Shown: positions 14,158 to 21,733 of the stretch, one piece after another
Layout of the letters: each line of letters begins with the position of its first letter
How positions within the stretch are numbered: position 1 is the first letter of the stretch
Position numbers and translations under genes: made by a program
NCBI GenBank assembly: GCA_038324115.1
Contig: JBBQHQ010000025.1
Location: 1 to 23,639 of the forward strand
DNA: 23,639 nt
Origin: Gaiellasilicea sp038324115
GTDB taxonomy: Bacteria > Actinomycetota > Thermoleophilia > Gaiellales > Gaiellaceae
Direction of reading: 5' to 3'
Notes under the pieces: model-generated
Told to the model about the DNA's origin: nothing
Database searches by the model: none
The model's input: the letters and a program-made list of their open reading frames with translations, nothing else

Positions 14158-15243
14158 GTGAAGTTCAGCCTGTACTCCGAGATCCAGAGCTGGCCGGGGA
14201 AGCCCGTGCCGCAGCTGTACGGCGAGGTGCTCGAGCAGATCGTCAACGCCGACCGGCTCGGCTACGACGCCTACGGGGTGATCGAGCACTTCTTCTTCCC
14301 GAAGTTCTCGGTCTCCGCCAACCCGCTCGCTCTCTTTGCCGCCGCGGCGCAGCGGACGAAGCAGATCACCTTCAGAACCCTGCTCCACTCGATGCCGTTC
14401 CACAACCCGTTGATCCTGGCCTCGGAGATCGCTGTCGCGGACGTGCTCCTCGACGGGCGCTACGAGTTCGGCGTCGGCCGCGGCCACGGCTGGCTGCCGC
14501 CGAAGGCGGGGCTGCCGCTCGACGCGGAGTCGCGCGGGCGCTACGAGGAGGCGGTCGAGCTGCTGTTCGCCGCGCTCGAGAACGACACGGTCGACTACGA
14601 CGGGAAGTATTTCCAGGTCTCGGGCTCGGGGATCGTCCCGCGGCCCGACCGGAAGTTCCGCGTCTTCCTCGGCGGCACCTCCGACCGCACCTACGAGCTC
14701 GCGGCCGAGCGCGGCTGGGCCGTCGTCGTGCCGCCGCTCCTGCCGTACGCGGCGCTCAAGGACCAGCTCGACCTCTACCGCGCCAAGTGCGCCGAGCACG
14801 GGACGGAGCCGGACATCGTCTGGATCCACGCCTGCTACATCGACGAGGACCGCGAGGTCGCGAAGCGCGAGGCGAAGCAGTGGATGCAGGGCTTCCTCGC
14901 GGGGAACGCGTCGCCGCTGACCGAGCACGCGCCGCCGCCCGCCGACGAGCTGAATGCCGCCGGCTACGGCTTCTACGCGGCCGGGATCCTGGAGAAGCTC
15001 GCGGAGACCCCGTACGACGAGATGATCGCCAACGACATCGTCTGGGTCGGGACGCCGCAGGACGTGATCGAGCGGATCGAGGCGGTGCAGGAGCTCTGCG
15101 AGGGCCTGACCGAGGTCTCGATCACCGTCAACGCGGGCGGGGCCGAGCACTGGCAGGCGATCAAGGCGCAGGAGCTCTTCGCCCACACGGTGATCCCGCA
15201 TTTCTCGCAGGGCGTGCGCGAGGGCGAGGCTGTCGGAGCGTGA
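14158..15243 (+). CDS. Luciferase-like (LLM class) flavin-dependent monooxygenase
   Basis: The 361-residue protein resembles the classical bacterial-luciferase branch. It opens with the strand MKFSLYSEIQ, has the YGVIEHFFFPKF block (the E-HF motif), TFRTLLHSMPFHNP and the GRYEFGVGRGHGW phosphate-binding region, and ends with a helix carrying FAHTVIPHF. Members use FMNH2 from a separate reductase and O2 to hydroxylate or cleave substrates; the flavin reductase at the start of the window is a possible partner. The GTG at 14158 is preferred over the ATG at 14137 because AAAAGGGG lies 5 nt before it and the ATG lies inside the operator palindrome. It is the first gene of a nine-gene operon and its stop overlaps the next GTG. 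It differs clearly from the LLM protein at 7630 and is not a recent duplicate. Confidence 0.88.
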   Translation: MKFSLYSEIQSWPGKPVPQLYGEVLEQIVNADRLGYDAYGVIEHFFFPKFSVSANPLALFAAAAQRTKQITFRTLLHSMPFHNPLILASEIAVADVLLDGRYEFGVGRGHGWLPPKAGLPLDAESRGRYEEAVELLFAALENDTVDYDGKYFQVSGSGIVPRPDRKFRVFLGGTSDRTYELAAERGWAVVVPPLLPYAALKDQLDLYRAKCAEHGTEPDIVWIHACYIDEDREVAKREAKQWMQGFLAGNASPLTEHAPPPADELNAAGYGFYAAGILEKLAETPYDEMIANDIVWVGTPQDVIERIEAVQELCEGLTEVSITVNAGGAEHWQAIKAQELFAHTVIPHFSQGVREGEAVGA

Positions 15244-16172
15244 TCGAGCGGGTCTGCGTGATCGGCGCCGGCACGATCGGCAGCCTCCTGGCAGCTCACC
15301 TGAGCAGGGTGGCGGACGTCTGGGTGCTCACCCGCCGGGACGAGCACGCCCAGGCGCTCACAGAGCGGGGGCTGCGCGTCTCCGGCCGCTCCGACTTCAC
15401 CGGCGCCGTCCACGCGACCGCGGACCCCGGCGAGGTGCCGGCGTTCGATATCGGCATCCTCGCGACCAAGGGCTCGACCCTCGACGAGGCCGCCGCCGCG
15501 CTCGAGGGCCGCTTCCCGGACGCGACGATGGTCACCGTCCAGAACGGGATCGGCGCGGAGGAGGTCGTCCGGCGGCACGGCGCCTGGCCGATCGTCTCCG
15601 GGGTCACGTTCATGAGCGGAACTCGTCACGACGACGCCCACGTCGAGTACGTGCTCGACACGGAGACGTGGCTCGGGCCGTACAACGGCACCGGCGACGA
15701 GGTCGTCCGGGAGCTCGCGGCGCTGCTCGAGCGTTCCGGCCTCAAGGCCCAGGCCTTCCCCGACCTCCGCCCGGCGCAGTGGTCGAAGCTGATCTTCAAC
15801 GCCACCGTGAACTCGGTCGCGGCGCTGACCGAGCTGCCGCACGATCCCCACTTCGCCGCCGAGGCGGAGCCGGGAGACCTCGGCCACCTCGTCCACGGGC
15901 TGATGGACGAGGGAAAGGCGGTCGCCCTGGCCGCGGGGATCGAGCTGCATGAGGACCCGTGGGAGATGAACGTGCTCGCGACCCGTCGCGGCAGCGCCCA
16001 TCGGCCCTCGATGCTCGAGGATGTGGAGGCGCGGCGGCAGACGGAGATCGAACAGATCACCGGGGCCCTGCTTCGCGAGGCGGCACGGCTGGATGTGCCG
16101 GTGCCGCTGCACGAGACGATGTACCGACTGATCAAGGCGAGGGAAGCCTCGTGGATCTCACCGACCGGGTAA
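15240..16172 (+). CDS. Ketopantoate reductase family protein (PanE/ApbA fold), copy 1
   Basis: The 310-residue protein has the N-terminal Rossmann motif GAGTIG (9-14) for NADP, NGIG at 102-105, and the C-terminal ApbA_C helical domain. The catalytic Lys is K183 in WSKLIFN. The substrate-contact block PSMLEDVEARRQTEIE supplies S257 and E269, as in true PanE. The family reduces 2-oxo acids, classically ketopantoate to pantoate. Placement inside a transporter/catabolic operon and a paralogue five genes later argue for another 2-oxo acid or hydroxyacid as substrate (inference). It starts with GTG at 15240, overlapping the previous stop (GTGA), and is followed after 17 nt by the substrate-binding-protein gene, the largest gap in the operon. 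Confidence 0.87.
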   Translation: MIERVCVIGAGTIGSLLAAHLSRVADVWVLTRRDEHAQALTERGLRVSGRSDFTGAVHATADPGEVPAFDIGILATKGSTLDEAAAALEGRFPDATMVTVQNGIGAEEVVRRHGAWPIVSGVTFMSGTRHDDAHVEYVLDTETWLGPYNGTGDEVVRELAALLERSGLKAQAFPDLRPAQWSKLIFNATVNSVAALTELPHDPHFAAEAEPGDLGHLVHGLMDEGKAVALAAGIELHEDPWEMNVLATRRGSAHRPSMLEDVEARRQTEIEQITGALLREAARLDVPVPLHETMYRLIKAREASWISPTG

Positions 16173-16189
16173 TCGAAAGGGAGGCAGGC

Positions 16190-17449
16190 ATGAACGGAAG
16201 ACGATGGTTCGCGCTGGCGGCGCTCGTGGCGCTGCTTGCGCTGGCGGGAGCCGCCTGCGGCGGAGACGACAACAGCGCGTCCGGCGATACGACTGCGGGC
16301 GACACGACGGCCGCGACGACCGAGGCGAGCGGTCCCGCGACCGGCGAGCCGATCACGATCGGCTGGGCGTTCGACTCCAGCGGGAACATGGCTCCGTTCG
16401 ACAACCCGGCCCTCGCTGCGGCGAAGATCCGGGTCGAGCAGCTGAACGAGAACGGCGGCGTCGGCGGCCGCCCGCTCGAGATCACGACGTGCGACACCCA
16501 GAACAACGACCCCGCGAAGGCGAAGGCCTGTGCGAGCCAGCTGCTCGGGGACGGGGCGGACATCATGTTCGTCACCTGCGACGTCGACTTCGCGACGCCG
16601 GTCGTCCAGGAGTCGATCAACGACGGCAAGCTGACGATCGCTCCCTGCATCGGCACCGACCAGATGGGCCCGAAGCGCTTCGGGGACAAGGGCAACCTCG
16701 CCTTCAGCTTCGGCAACGTCGCCCAGGACGAGGGCTCGGCGATGGCGGAGTTCGCCTGGGAGCAGGGCTGGAAGTCGGCCGCGCTCGCGACGAACACGCT
16801 GCTCGTCTACTTCAAGAACGTCGTTCAGGCGTTCGAGGCGCGGTTCACGGAGCTCGGCGGCACGATTGCCGGCAAGGAGAGCTACGCGACGGGTGCCAAC
16901 AACGTCTCCGCGGCCGTCAGCCGCCTGAACGGAGAGAAGGCGGACGTGATCGTGACCTCGACGGCGTTCGGCGAGCTGCCGGCCCTCGTCTCGGGCCTCC
17001 GCGCCCTCGGGAACGACACGCCGATCCTCAACTCGTGGGCCGGTGACGGCACCTACTGGGTGACGAAGAACCCGCAGGTGACCAACTACTACGCGGTCAC
17101 CTACGCGTCGGTGTTCGGCGACGACCCGAGCCAGGACGTCAAGGACCTGATCGACAAGATGACGGCGGAGAACGCGGCACCCGGCACCGGCGGCTTCATC
17201 ACCGGCGCCGCCGCGATCGACGGCGTCGCGACCGCGATCGACCGGGCAGGCGGTTCGCTCGACGGCTCCACGCTCGCGGGCGAGATGGAGCAGTTCAGCT
17301 CCGTCGAGACGATCTCGGGCAACGTCAACTTCTCGCCGGAGCTGCACACCGTCTTCGGCCGGGAGTACCGGGTGATCAAGGTCGACGCCAACAAGGGCAG
17401 CTACGTCGGCCCGGTCACCGCGAAGGTCGTCCCCGACATCACCGGGTGA
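16190..17449 (+). CDS. ABC transporter substrate-binding lipoprotein, branched-chain amino acid type
   Basis: The 419-residue protein is exported. It has an N-terminal RR-containing basic segment, a hydrophobic core (7-19), and a lipobox-like LAGAAC with C23, the likely lipidated cysteine, followed by a Gly/Asp/Thr-rich linker to about residue 55. The mature part is a type 1 periplasmic-binding fold (Peripla_BP_6 type) opening with ITIGWAFDSSGNMAPFDNP and containing NGGVGGRPLEI and DTQNNDPAKAKACA. It would capture a small ligand outside the membrane for the permease encoded next. The family binds Leu/Ile/Val but also amides, urea and aromatic acids, so ligand identity is open. A strong ribosome site, AAAGGGAGG (16176-16184), lies 5 nt before the ATG, as expected for the most abundant component. 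The stop overlaps livG (GTGA). Confidence 0.92.
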   Translation: MNGRRWFALAALVALLALAGAACGGDDNSASGDTTAGDTTAATTEASGPATGEPITIGWAFDSSGNMAPFDNPALAAAKIRVEQLNENGGVGGRPLEITTCDTQNNDPAKAKACASQLLGDGADIMFVTCDVDFATPVVQESINDGKLTIAPCIGTDQMGPKRFGDKGNLAFSFGNVAQDEGSAMAEFAWEQGWKSAALATNTLLVYFKNVVQAFEARFTELGGTIAGKESYATGANNVSAAVSRLNGEKADVIVTSTAFGELPALVSGLRALGNDTPILNSWAGDGTYWVTKNPQVTNYYAVTYASVFGDDPSQDVKDLIDKMTAENAAPGTGGFITGAAAIDGVATAIDRAGGSLDGSTLAGEMEQFSSVETISGNVNFSPELHTVFGREYRVIKVDANKGSYVGPVTAKVVPDITG

Positions 17450-18216
17450 GCGACCGCACCACCTCGACGGACGAGAGGAGGCCCGGATCCCTCCGGGCCT
17501 CCTCCGTCTCCCGCGCCTTCAGCGGCGTCCAGGCTCTCGCCGGGGTGTCGCTGGAGGTGCGCCGGCACGAGGTCGTCGGCCTGATCGGCTCGAACGGGGC
17601 CGGCAAGTCGACGCTCGTCAACGTCCTCACGGGCTTCGACTTCCCCGACGAGGGGCGGGTGGAGCTCGAGGGCGAGGACGTGACGCGCTGGAGCCCGCAC
17701 CGGCGCGGCCGGGCGGGGCTCGCCCGTACCTTCCAGCACAGCCGCTCGTTCCGCGGGCTCTCGGTGCGCGAGAACGTCGAGATCGCGGCGCTCGGCTGCG
17801 GCGCCGGGCCGGCGGCCGCGCGTGAGCGGGCCGACGAGATTTTGGGCACGCTCGGGCTCGCCCGGACAGCGCGGGCCCCAGCCGGCACGCTCGCCCACGG
17901 CGACGAGCGCCGGCTCGGGCTCGCCCGGGCGCTCGCCACGGAGCCCCGCTTCGTCCTGCTCGACGAGCCGGCCGCCGGCCTGCCGGAGGCGGAGATCCCG
18001 AACCTCGTCGCCGCGATCAGGGCGGTCCGCGACGAGCACGACGCCGGTGTGCTCCTGATCGACCACAACATGGCGCTCGTGATGGAGGTCTGCGACCGCA
18101 TTCATGTCCTCGACCACGGGAGCACCCTCGCGGAGGGCACCCCGGCCGAGGTTCGGGCGAACGCCGACGTCACGGCCGCCTACCTCGGCGAGAGCGCGCT
18201 GGCAGCCGGTGTCTGA
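17446..18216 (+). CDS. livG: ABC transporter ATP-binding protein, LivG type
   Basis: The 256-residue ATPase powers the Liv-type importer. The Walker A motif is GSNGAGKS (48-55), the Q-loop Gln is near Q97 in ARTFQHSRSF (a LivG-type context), Walker B is VLLDEP (170-175), and the switch His is H207 in LLIDHNM. The C-terminal extension (AEGTPAEVRANADVTAAYLGE) is the LivG hallmark. The signature motif is unusual: LAHGDERR at 149-156 replaces LS(Y/G)GQQR, with Ala for the conserved Ser. The GTG at 17446 overlaps the binding-protein stop. No other start codon precedes the first conserved strand, so the start is firm, although the first ~15 residues are a nonconserved extension. A perfect hairpin (17475-17504) lies within this early coding region. 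Confidence 0.92.
   Translation: MSDRTTSTDERRPGSLRASSVSRAFSGVQALAGVSLEVRRHEVVGLIGSNGAGKSTLVNVLTGFDFPDEGRVELEGEDVTRWSPHRRGRAGLARTFQHSRSFRGLSVRENVEIAALGCGAGPAAARERADEILGTLGLARTARAPAGTLAHGDERRLGLARALATEPRFVLLDEPAAGLPEAEIPNLVAAIRAVRDEHDAGVLLIDHNMALVMEVCDRIHVLDHGSTLAEGTPAEVRANADVTAAYLGESALAAGV
17475..17504 (+). terminator. Terminator-like 12-bp hairpin inside the 5' end of livG
   Basis: GAGGAGGCCCGG (17475-17486) and CCGGGCCTCCTC (17493-17504) are perfect reverse complements with a 6-nt loop, ATCCCT. The stem begins 26 nt after the binding-protein stop and encodes residues of LivG. CGTCTCC, not a T tract, follows, so full intrinsic termination is doubtful. Partial termination, or protection of the upstream binding-protein mRNA from 3' decay, is plausible. 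Confidence 0.6.
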
Positions 18217-18919
18217 GGCGCTGCTCGAGCTCGACCACGTTGAGGTCCGCTACGGCCCGGTGCCCGCAGTCCGCGATCTCTCGCTCTCCGTCGCCGCGGG
18301 GGAGATCGTCGGCCTGATCGGCCCGAACGGGGCCGGCAAGTCGACCACGCTCCACGCCGTCATGTCGGTCGTCCCGCTCCACGGAGGGACGATCCGGTTC
18401 GCCGGCGAGTCGCTCGCCGACCGCACCACCGAGGCGGTCGCCTGCGGCGGGATCGCGCTCGTGCCCGAGGGGCGGCGGATCTTCGGCGACTTCACGGTCG
18501 AGGAGAACCTCCGGCTCGGGCTCGCCGCACGGCAGGTGGGCGGTGTCGACAAGGCGCTCGCCGAGGTCTATGAGCTCTTCCCGATCCTGGCGGACTTTCG
18601 CCGACGCCACGCCGGAGCGCTCTCGGGGGGGCAGCAGCAGCAGCTCGCGATCGGACGCGCACTCGTCGCCGCGCCGCGCCTGCTGCTCCTCGACGAGCCG
18701 TCACTCGGGCTGGCACCGAACATCGTCGACGCCGTCTTCGAGGCCCTGGCCGCGATCCGCATGCGGGGGCTGACCGTGCTCCTCGTCGAGCAGCGCGCCC
18801 GCCGTACCGTCGCCTTTGCCGACCGGACCTATGTGCTCTCGAACGCCGAGCTCCGGACGACGCTGACCCCCGCCGACGCCGACGACACCGAGAAGATGCT
18901 CTCGGCCTACCTGCCGTGA
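18209..18919 (+). CDS. livF: ABC transporter ATP-binding protein, LivF type
   Basis: The 236-residue second ATPase pairs with LivG. It carries Walker A GPNGAGKST (38-46), the LivF-type segment GIALVPEGRRIFGDFTVEENL (about 81-101), a canonical signature LSGGQQQ (138-144), Walker B LLLLDEPSLGLAP (158-170) and the LLVEQ switch typical of LivF. Because LivG has a degenerate signature, this subunit's intact one may do more of the work in the heterodimer (inference). It starts with GTG at 18209, 8 nt inside livG, since the conserved first strand ALLELDHVEVRYG follows at once. Its stop overlaps livH (GTGA). Confidence 0.94.
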   Translation: MSEALLELDHVEVRYGPVPAVRDLSLSVAAGEIVGLIGPNGAGKSTTLHAVMSVVPLHGGTIRFAGESLADRTTEAVACGGIALVPEGRRIFGDFTVEENLRLGLAARQVGGVDKALAEVYELFPILADFRRRHAGALSGGQQQQLAIGRALVAAPRLLLLDEPSLGLAPNIVDAVFEALAAIRMRGLTVLLVEQRARRTVAFADRTYVLSNAELRTTLTPADADDTEKMLSAYLP

Positions 18920-19818
18920 TCCTCGCAGCGATCAACGCGCAGACGGTCGTGGACGCGATCGGCCTCGGGGCGGTCTACGCGCTGATGGCCGTCGGGATCG
19001 GGCTCGTCTTCGGCGTCCTCCGGCTCGTCAACTTCGCGTACGGGCAGCTCGTGATGGCAGGCGCCTACACGCTTGCGTTCACGGCGGCCTGGCCGGCGGC
19101 CGCGAGTGTCGCCGCCTGCTTCGCCGTCGTGCTCCTGCTCTCGCTCGCGCTCGAGCGCGCCGTCTTCCGGCCGCTGCGAACGGAGTCGCCTGCGGTCATG
19201 CTCGTGACCACGTTCGCGATCGCGTTCCTGCTCCAGAGCGTCGCGCTCGTGCTCGACGTGCGAGACGGGACGATCGGCGAGCCGGCGGGCTCGTTCGGCG
19301 GGCTCAACCGGGCCGTCTCCGTCTTCGGCGTCGACGTGCGCAAGGTCACGCTCGTGACGATCGCGGTCGCCGTCGTCGCGCTCGGCCTGCTCGCGCTCCT
19401 GCTCGCCCGCACGACGGTCGGCCTGCACATGCGGGCGGCGGCGGCCGACTTCCACACGGCTCGCCTGCTCGGCGTCAAGGCCGACCGGGTGATCGGCACA
19501 GCCGTTCTGATCTCCGGCCTCCTCGCCGCGACGGTGGCCGTGATCCTGACCGTGCAGACCCCGCTCGTGGCGCCCGACTTCGCGCTCAAGGAGACGATCG
19601 TCGTCCTCGTCGGGGTCGTGGTCGGCGGGATCGACCGGCTCTGGACGGCGACCCTCGGAGGCTTTTCGATCGGCTTCGTCAGCGGCCTGATCAACGGCGC
19701 CCTCCCGACCGACAAGACCGTCTTTCTCCCGTCCGCGGTGTTCGCGCTCGTGATTCTCGTCCTCCTGCTCCGACCGGGCGGCCTCTTCGCGCCGGCGAGG
19801 GCGGTGGAGCGCGTATGA
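18916..19818 (+). CDS. livH: Branched-chain amino acid-type ABC transporter permease, LivH type
   Basis: The 300-residue polytopic membrane protein has about eight hydrophobic segments. It shows the LivH N-terminal signature GLGAVYALMAVGIGLVFGVL followed by RLVNFAYGQLVMAGAY. The cytoplasmic coupling loop with TTVGLHMRAAAADFHTARLLG (about 166-186) contacts the ATPases. With LivM it forms the transmembrane channel. The usual glycine-rich motif near residue 240 is altered to GGIDRLWTATLGG. The GTG at 18916 overlaps the livF stop and the end overlaps the livM ATG (ATGA). The length is usual for the family. The substrate follows from the binding protein and is unknown. Confidence 0.93.
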   Translation: MILAAINAQTVVDAIGLGAVYALMAVGIGLVFGVLRLVNFAYGQLVMAGAYTLAFTAAWPAAASVAACFAVVLLLSLALERAVFRPLRTESPAVMLVTTFAIAFLLQSVALVLDVRDGTIGEPAGSFGGLNRAVSVFGVDVRKVTLVTIAVAVVALGLLALLLARTTVGLHMRAAAADFHTARLLGVKADRVIGTAVLISGLLAATVAVILTVQTPLVAPDFALKETIVVLVGVVVGGIDRLWTATLGGFSIGFVSGLINGALPTDKTVFLPSAVFALVILVLLLRPGGLFAPARAVERV

Positions 19819-20810
19819 GGCGCCTGGAGCGGGTGATCGGCCTGCTCGGCCCGCTGCTGCTGCTCTGCGTCGTCGGGCTGCTCGCCGCGACGGCCTCGCG
19901 CGCGAACGAGATCTACTACCTGAACGCGCTCACCGCCGTGGCGATCGTTGTCTCGATCTCCGTCTTCGTCGGCAACTCGGGCGTCCTCTCCTTCGGCCAG
20001 ATCAGTTTCGTGGCCGTCGGCGCCTTCGCAGCGGGCGTGCTCACCGTGCCCGCGCAGTCGAAGGCGTTCGTGCTCCCGGGCCTCTACCCGTTCCTCCGCG
20101 ACACGACGGTCGGTAACCTCGCCTCGCTCGCGATCGCGGCCGCGGCGGGCGCGGCGCTCGCCTTCCTGGTCGGCCTGCCCCTGATGCGGCTCTCCGGGCT
20201 CGCGGCCGGGATCGCGACCTTCGCGGTGCTCGAGGTGACCCACAACCTCCTGCGCGAGTGGACCCGGATCGGCCCGGGTGCGACGACGCTTTCGCTCGTC
20301 CCCGAGACGACGGGGCCGCTGCAGGCGACGTTCGGCGCCGGTCTCGTGGTCCTGCTCGCGTGGCTCTACGCCCGCAGCCGCTCGGGGCGGCTTCTGCGCG
20401 CGACGCGCGAGGACGCTGCGGCCGCGCAGGCGGTGGGCGTCAGCGTCCATCGGCAGCGCCTGCTCGCGTTCACTCTCTCGGGCGCCCTCGGCGGCTTCGC
20501 GGGCGGCCTCCTCGTCCACATGCTGGGGTCGATCACGACCGAACAGGTCTACCTCGAGCTGACGTTCCTGACCCTGGCGATGCTCGTCGTCGGCGGGATC
20601 GCCAGCCTCTGGGGGGCCGTCGTCGGCGCGCTCGCGATCAGCGCGCTCGACTCGCTCCTGACCAAGGCGGAGGCCGGCTCGTTCATCTGGGACGCGCCCA
20701 CCGGCACACGTCTTGTCGTGGTCGGCGCCCTGATGGCACTCGTCCTCGTCCTCCGTCCGGCCGGGCTCACCGGCGGGCGCGAGCTGACGCTACCAAGGAG
20801 GTTTCGGTGA
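19815..20810 (+). CDS. livM: Branched-chain amino acid-type ABC transporter permease, LivM type
   Basis: The 331-residue membrane protein completes the transporter. LivM hallmarks are the segment NSGVLSFGQISFVAVGAFAAG (about 54-74), the MRLSGLAAGIATFAVLEV helix, the coupling loop LLRATREDAAAAQAVGVSVHR with RLLAFTLSGALGGFAGGL after it, and GGIASLWGAVVGA near the end. About nine hydrophobic segments are visible. Unlike some LivM proteins it carries no fused ATPase domain. The ATG at 19815 overlaps livH by 4 nt. The 3' end contains the strong Shine-Dalgarno AAGGAGGT (20795-20802) that serves the next gene, whose GTG overlaps the livM stop. Confidence 0.93.
   Translation: MRRLERVIGLLGPLLLLCVVGLLAATASRANEIYYLNALTAVAIVVSISVFVGNSGVLSFGQISFVAVGAFAAGVLTVPAQSKAFVLPGLYPFLRDTTVGNLASLAIAAAAGAALAFLVGLPLMRLSGLAAGIATFAVLEVTHNLLREWTRIGPGATTLSLVPETTGPLQATFGAGLVVLLAWLYARSRSGRLLRATREDAAAAQAVGVSVHRQRLLAFTLSGALGGFAGGLLVHMLGSITTEQVYLELTFLTLAMLVVGGIASLWGAVVGALAISALDSLLTKAEAGSFIWDAPTGTRLVVVGALMALVLVLRPAGLTGGRELTLPRRFR
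20795..20802 (+). promoter_or_regulatory. Consensus Shine-Dalgarno site inside the end of livM
   Basis: AAGGAGGT is a full anti-16S match and ends 4 nt before the GTG at 20807. It is the strongest ribosome site I noticed in the window. It fixes the start of the second ketopantoate-reductase-like gene and suggests that this gene is translated independently rather than only by coupling to livM. Confidence 0.75.
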
Positions 20811-21733
20811 AGGTCTGCGTCGTCGGTTGCGGTGCCGTGGGGTCGCTCTTTGCGGCCGCGCTCGCCCAGGTGGAAGGGGTGGAGGTCTGGGCGTACGACC
20901 TGGCACAGGCGCACGTGGACGCGATCAACGAGCGCGGCCTGCGGCTCGTCGGCGCGGGGGAGGTGCACGCGACGGGGATCCACGCGACGAGCGACGCCGC
21001 GGAGCTCCCGCCCTGCGACTTCGGGATCGTCGCGACGAAGGCGATGCACGCGGAGACCGCGATCGCCGCCACGGAGCACGCCTTCCGGAGCGGCGCCGTC
21101 GCCTCGGTGATGAACGGGGTCGGGAACGAGGAGACGATCGCCGCCCACGCCGAACGCGTGATCCGCGGGACGACGTTCCCCGCCGGGAAGATCGTCGAGC
21201 CCGGGGTCGTGCAGTGGGACGTCAAGGGCGAGACGACCTTTGGCCCCTTCGAGCCGAAGCCGGCGGATGCGGACGCGATCGCCCGGCTCGCCGCCGCCTG
21301 CACCGAGGGCGGGATGCCCACGAGCGCCGTCGCGGACGCGCGGGGGCCGCAGTGGCGCAAGGTGATCTTCAACGCCTCCACGAACCCCGTTGGGGCCCTC
21401 ACCGGCCTCACCCACGGGCGCGTCTGCGAGCTGCCTCGGCTCCGGGCCTTCGTCACCGGGCTCGTCGACGAGGGCAAGGCGGTGGCCGCCGCGCAGGGGA
21501 TCGAGCTGGACTCGGACCCGGAGGATCTGATCGACCACGCCGCGAAGCCGGAGGTCGCCTACGAGCACAAGGCGAGCATGCTCCAGGACGTCGAGGCGCG
21601 GCGCACAACGGAAGTCGACTATCTGAACGGCGGGATCGTCCGTTTCGGGCGCGAGCACGGCGTGCCGACCCCGCTCAACGAGGCCGTCGTGGCCCTGATC
21701 AAGGGAGTGGAGCACAGTTGGACGCAGAGCTAG
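20807..21733 (+). CDS. Ketopantoate reductase family protein (PanE/ApbA fold), copy 2
   Basis: The 308-residue NADP-dependent reductase has GCGAVG (7-12), NGVGNEE at 103-109, catalytic K185 in WRKVIFN, and the C-terminal ASMLQDVEARRTTEVDYLNGG block with S257 and E269. This block is closer to textbook PanE than copy 1. The two copies share layout and active-site spacing but differ widely in sequence, so they are old paralogues. A reductase for a 2-oxo acid or a related imine is likely. It starts with GTG at 20807 with an excellent ribosome site. It overlaps the M24 gene by 16 nt. Housekeeping PanE cannot be excluded for this copy, although no other coenzyme A or pantothenate gene is nearby. 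Confidence 0.88.
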   Translation: MKVCVVGCGAVGSLFAAALAQVEGVEVWAYDLAQAHVDAINERGLRLVGAGEVHATGIHATSDAAELPPCDFGIVATKAMHAETAIAATEHAFRSGAVASVMNGVGNEETIAAHAERVIRGTTFPAGKIVEPGVVQWDVKGETTFGPFEPKPADADAIARLAAACTEGGMPTSAVADARGPQWRKVIFNASTNPVGALTGLTHGRVCELPRLRAFVTGLVDEGKAVAAAQGIELDSDPEDLIDHAAKPEVAYEHKASMLQDVEARRTTEVDYLNGGIVRFGREHGVPTPLNEAVVALIKGVEHSWTQS

